Source: ZC4RG29 sp036563875 (lineage in GTDB: Bacteria; Bacteroidota; Bacteroidia; Cytophagales; Cyclobacteriaceae). Taken from it: DNA of 64,000 nt. Below, piece by piece: positions 61,510 to 64,000 of the stretch. Under the pieces are notes generated by a model. It had not been told where the DNA came from. It did no database searches and was given only the letters and a program-made list of their open reading frames with translations. Positions within the stretch are counted from its first letter, which is position 1, and every line of letters starts with the position of its first letter. The stretch lies in contig DATCLO010000019.1 of NCBI GenBank assembly GCA_036563875.1, positions 17,849-81,848 of the forward strand, read 5' to 3'. The position numbers and the translations under genes were made by a program.

Positions 61510-61842
61510 TTAAGATGTTGCTTCTTCAATGGGGGCTTCGGGTGCATTAATCCTAACCGAGGCAATGCCGTTTTCCATTCCCGACTGGCTCTCATAAGTC
61601 TGGCTTGATCCGATGACCTGTCCGTTGGGACTGGTGAGGTTAAAGTGATATTTCCCGTTGGAAGTATTTTTTCGTTCGTATCGCTCAGGGAGCGCGGCGT
61701 TCTTCCTGACCGACTCAATGCCGTTGAGGCATGCAGCTTTGCTTGTGTAACCTTCGCTGGTGAGTATGACCTGTCCGTTTGCTGCCAGGAGCACAAACTG
61801 GAACTCACCATCGGCGCGCTTTCTCAGTACAAATCTTCCCAT
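61510..61842 (-). CDS. YegP family protein (two DUF1508 repeats)
   Basis: This 110-residue protein is made of two copies of the DUF1508 unit: FQFVLLAANGQVILTSEGYTS with CLNGIESVRKNA, then YHFNLTSPNGQVIGSSQTYES with MENGIASVRINA. The family is widespread and uncharacterised. A short acidic tail (EAPIEEATS) follows. It starts MGRFVLRKRADGEF and lies 51 bases downstream of the HAD gene on the same strand. Confidence 0.93.
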   Translation of the reverse strand: MGRFVLRKRADGEFQFVLLAANGQVILTSEGYTSKAACLNGIESVRKNAALPERYERKNTSNGKYHFNLTSPNGQVIGSSQTYESQSGMENGIASVRINAPEAPIEEATS

Positions 61843-61893
61843 GGACGGTTGATGTTAGGATCCTTCCATGAGTATACGAAAAAGCTGCGACAC

Positions 61894-62505
61894 TTACACG
61901 GCGATTCCGAGTTTCGTCAGTTCTTCCCGCAGTTGGTCGGGGCTATAAAAGCGGATTACATTGAGTCCTAGTTCTTTACCAGCCAGCACGTTTTTCTCGT
62001 TATCGTCGATAAACACCGACCGCCGGGGATCGACGGCGTACCGGTCAAACAATAGCCGAAAGAACCGGTGGTCCGGCTTACGCATTTTTTCCACCCCAGA
62101 AACGACAATACCGTCAAACCAGTGCAGGAAGTCAAATTTCTTCAAGGCGATCGGGAAGCTTTCCGAAGACCAGTTCGTCAGGGCGTATAAGTTGTGGTCC
62201 GTGCTTCGAACCTTGCGGAGGATTTCTACGGTGCCGTCTATCGGGCCAGAAATGGTTTCTTCCCATCGGTCATACCACGCGCGGATGGGCATCTCCCATT
62301 CAGGATGCCGCGCGACCAACTCCGCTGTAGCCTCTGCAAAGGACCGCCCCTCATCCTGCATGTCATTCCATTCCGACGTGCAGATATTGCTAAGGAACCA
62401 TTCGATCTCTTCTTCCGTCTTAAAAATTTTTCGATACAGGTATCGCGGATCCCAGTCGATAAGGACACCGCCCAGGTCAAAAATTACCGTGTCGATCGCG
62501 TTCAT
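61894..62505 (-). CDS. HAD-superfamily phosphatase (YihX-like)
   Basis: This 203-residue protein has HAD motif I in VIFDLGGVLIDWDPRYLY (Asp near residue 9), motif II LTNWSSESFP (near 110), and motif IV SVFIDDNEKNVLAGKELG (near 163), resembling glucose-1-phosphate phosphatase YihX. Substrate unknown. The start is the ATG at 62503-62505 (MNAIDTVIFDLGG); the frame extends upstream to 62604 but without conserved sequence. Confidence 0.9.
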   Translation of the reverse strand: MNAIDTVIFDLGGVLIDWDPRYLYRKIFKTEEEIEWFLSNICTSEWNDMQDEGRSFAEATAELVARHPEWEMPIRAWYDRWEETISGPIDGTVEILRKVRSTDHNLYALTNWSSESFPIALKKFDFLHWFDGIVVSGVEKMRKPDHRFFRLLFDRYAVDPRRSVFIDDNEKNVLAGKELGLNVIRFYSPDQLREELTKLGIAV

Positions 62506-62619
62506 GTAAGGATAGGTTAACTCGGCTGCAATAATAGCGCTTTGTTTTCTTAAAACATTTGGATCGAACACCCGTTGCACTGAGATTGCCGAAGGTTCGA
62601 TCACTAATCATTAAGCCCG

Positions 62620-62641
62620 GAGACGCACGGCCGTGCGTCTC
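62620..62641. repeat. 22-bp perfect palindrome
   Basis: The sequence GAGACGCACGG is followed at once by its exact complement CCGTGCGTCTC. It lies in the 172-base gap downstream of murI and upstream of the HAD gene, with no U-run after it. Similar GC-rich palindromes occur as dispersed intergenic repeats in other bacteria. Confidence 0.85.
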
Positions 62642-62677
62642 TACTAAGCGGCACCACCGATCACCGATTACTACTCC

Positions 62678-63514
62678 CTACAACTGCAGATGCCTCGATT
62701 CCACCCTGCTCCCCAAAAACCGCTGCGCCTTATCATCAAAGTCCTCCGTTGACTCGGTCGTGTAAAACGTCCGCGTGGCGCCTCGTGTACACAAGGCATC
62801 GATCTCCGGGTGACGTTGCAGATAGTCGGCGAGACTTTCGGCTACGATGGGTCCCTGAACGAGGAGCTTGATTTCTTTGGGAAGAAACTGTCGGATCTTG
62901 TCAACGAGCAATGGATAGTGTGTGCAACCAAGAATTATGGTGTCGATGTCCGGAGATTTCTTGAGAAGGCTCGTGACATTCTTTTCTACAAAGTAATCGG
63001 CGCCGGGCGATGTGTGTTCATTGGCTTCTACGAGCGGCACCCACATCGGACATGCTTCCTGCCATACTTTTATATCGGGGAAGAACTTGTTGATCTCGAT
63101 AACGTACGACATGGAGATCACGGTTCCCTGCGTTGCCAGTATTCCCACGTGGCGTGTTTTTGAATGCATCCCGACGATCTCTGTCGTGGGTCGAATGACG
63201 CCAAGAACGCGATACAGTTGGTCGATCTTCACGAGGTCGCGCTGCTGGATTGTTCTCAACGCCTTAGCCGACGCGGTGTTGCAGGCGATGACGACAAGTC
63301 TCGATCCCATGCTGAAGAGGTGCTGCACGCATTCCCACGTGTAGTGGTACACTGTTTCGAATGACCGCGTTCCATACGGCACCCTTGCGTTGTCACCCAG
63401 GTACACGAAATCGTATTCAGGTAGCCGACTGACAATCTCACGGAACACCGTCAGACCGCCAATCCCGGAATCAAAAATTCCTATAGGACCTGGGTTATCA
63501 GTTGCCTTAGCCAT
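62678..63514 (-). CDS. murI: Glutamate racemase
   Basis: This 278-residue enzyme makes D-glutamate for peptidoglycan. It has the N-terminal IGIFDSGIGGLTVFREI motif, the first catalytic Cys in VVIACNTASAKALR (about residue 79) and the second in IILGCTHYPLL (about 194). The start is the ATG at 63512-63514. A 14-base tandem repeat lies immediately upstream, in the leader. Confidence 0.95.
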   Translation of the reverse strand: MAKATDNPGPIGIFDSGIGGLTVFREIVSRLPEYDFVYLGDNARVPYGTRSFETVYHYTWECVQHLFSMGSRLVVIACNTASAKALRTIQQRDLVKIDQLYRVLGVIRPTTEIVGMHSKTRHVGILATQGTVISMSYVIEINKFFPDIKVWQEACPMWVPLVEANEHTSPGADYFVEKNVTSLLKKSPDIDTIILGCTHYPLLVDKIRQFLPKEIKLLVQGPIVAESLADYLQRHPEIDALCTRGATRTFYTTESTEDFDDKAQRFLGSRVESRHLQL

Positions 63515-63519
63515 TACTC

Positions 63520-63547
63520 CAAATCGTCAATCGCAAATCGTCAATCC
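63520..63547. repeat. Tandem 14-bp repeat (two copies) upstream of murI
   Basis: CAAATCGTCAATCG (63520-63533) is followed by CAAATCGTCAATCC (63534-63547), differing only in the last base. It begins 6 bases before the murI ATG on the minus strand and so falls in the murI leader or promoter. Confidence 0.8.
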
Positions 63548-63841
63548 TAAATGTGCTTGCCTGAATAGGGTTGACTGTTTTTATCGTATAGTGTCTACTC
63601 GCTGTAGACCACTTGTGTAACCGCTCGTGAATTTAACATTTCTGTCTTTTAGTATCGCATGGTTGACCCGAAACGGAAGCAAGCAATGCTGAGGAGCAAC
63701 TTGTCAGGGATAGGGTCTCCCGACAGAATGTCGTATATAAGGGGATGTTGTTGAATCAACGTCCCTTTTTTTTGAAGACATTCTGGAGGGTGTATGCCTA
63801 AGAAAACCCTACAATGCATGCTCTGTCTGGGGGTTATGGTT
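63548..63841. other. 294-base gap between murI and the transposase fragment
   Basis: There is no convincing gene. It holds a GTCTAC/GTAGAC hairpin (63593-63609), a CGACA/TGTCG hairpin (63721-63733), and CAGAATGTC (63724-63732) matched in inverse orientation by GACATTCTG (63777-63785). The insertion-sequence end is probably in the right half of this gap but the exact terminus cannot be fixed. Short open frames here have no recognisable product. Confidence 0.6.
63742..63773 (+). terminator. Terminator-like hairpin with T8 near the insertion-sequence end
   Basis: GGGA and TCCC flank GTTG-AAT-CAAC, and eight T follow (63766-63773). The stem is imperfect because of unpaired bases between the inner and outer helices. 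It points on the plus strand, opposite to the transposase, and could block read-in from outside. Confidence 0.5.
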
Positions 63842-64000
63842 CTATGATGACGCACGTGTGTATTGCTTATCAAATTGTTTGGGACTAATCCGATTTAGAG
63901 ACTGGTGGGGTCTTTTGTTATAATTCCTCACCGCCCTGGCCAGTTCATTTTTGAGCTCCCGGAAGTTCTGAGGATAGTAGTGCCGCAGGTAGGAGTTCTT
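63842..64000 (-). mobile_element. 3' end of an IS3-type (rve integrase core) transposase, runs off right edge
   Basis: The minus-strand frame is open from base 64000 to a TAG at 63842-63844, giving 52 residues that include ELARAVRNYNKRPHQSLN and ISPKQFDKQY. This YN-xx-RPH-xSL pattern is the usual C-terminus of IS3-family OrfB and related DDE transposases. The catalytic Asp-Asp-Glu residues would lie outside the window, so intactness cannot be judged. Confidence 0.82.

Noticed and set aside
63649..63873. 74-codon minus-strand frame near the right edge
   Set aside because: It overlaps the transposase tail in another frame and the palindromic insertion-sequence end; no domain or coding signature.
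1..64000. tRNA genes, rRNA genes, prophage and defence systems
   Set aside because: I looked for T-loop-like motifs, rRNA segments and typical nuclease, helicase or toxin genes in the gaps and on both strands and saw none; a tRNAscan or defence-finder run would be needed to be certain.

Overview
The window is a gene-dense stretch of a Bacteroidota chromosome, most likely order Cytophagales (a Chryseolinea- or Ohtaekwangia-like organism). The pointers are a type IX secretion (T9SS) C-terminal sorting domain, the rpmB-rpmG-DUF4295-ftsY block, a DUF6452/DUF6048-type pair, the order purH-mreBCD-mrdA-rodA, bacillithiol enzyme BshC, a TonB-dependent receptor, frequent TTG starts and -7 boxes of the TAnnTTTG type. 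The genus is an inference. I saw no tRNA, rRNA, CRISPR array, prophage or defence island. Nearly all of the window is core metabolism and envelope biology; the only mobile DNA is a transposase tail at the right edge.

Layout. 1-6.7 kb (minus): purH followed by the rod-shape operon mreB-mreC-mreD-mrdA-rodA, tightly overlapped, with rodA running off the left edge. 6.8-11.6 kb: a small unknown gene, then a minus-strand run: a RIC/hemerythrin protein, a DHFR-fold protein, ruvX, def, a glutamine-type aminotransferase and its omega-amidase partner. 11.7-14.6 kb (plus): an S41 protease and homogentisate dioxygenase. 14.7-19.1 kb (minus): a TonB-dependent receptor behind a clear TPP riboswitch, followed in the same direction by a UbiA prenyltransferase, purN and a small membrane protein. 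19.2-27 kb (plus): a biotinyl carrier protein, pyrH, frr, PEP carboxylase, a 2-oxoglutarate oxygenase and a chromate transporter. 27-33 kb (minus): TonB, a predicted barrel protein, a strongly basic exported protein with five exact-length 46-residue repeats, and a fused E1 alpha/beta 2-oxoacid dehydrogenase. 33-43.7 kb (plus): M16 peptidase-ispF-mnmD with overlapping ends, gltB-gltD, and the agmatine-to-putrescine pair aguB-aguA. 43.7-47.3 kb (minus): 5-formyl-THF cyclo-ligase, bshC, rimO. 47.4-49.3 kb (plus): a lipoprotein made of three copies of one domain, and a barrel-like partner. 49.3-54 kb (minus): ftsY, DUF4295, L33, L28, a HAD phosphatase and a T9SS-exported VCBS-repeat protein. 54-64 kb: murF, DUF2461, AsmA, rmuC, ornithine aminotransferase, YegP, a HAD phosphatase, murI, and the transposase fragment.

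How it fits together. Envelope growth is covered by the Rod complex, murF and murI. Nitrogen and arginine metabolism is covered by GOGAT, ornithine aminotransferase and agmatine degradation. One-carbon and purine metabolism is covered by purH, purN, formyl-THF cyclo-ligase and def. The points most worth a second look are the riboswitch-controlled receptor with its colinear genes, the 46-residue repeat protein, the triplicated lipoprotein domain, the RIC protein lacking its cysteine motif, and several small palindromic or phased intergenic repeats. I found no wholly new multi-gene system.
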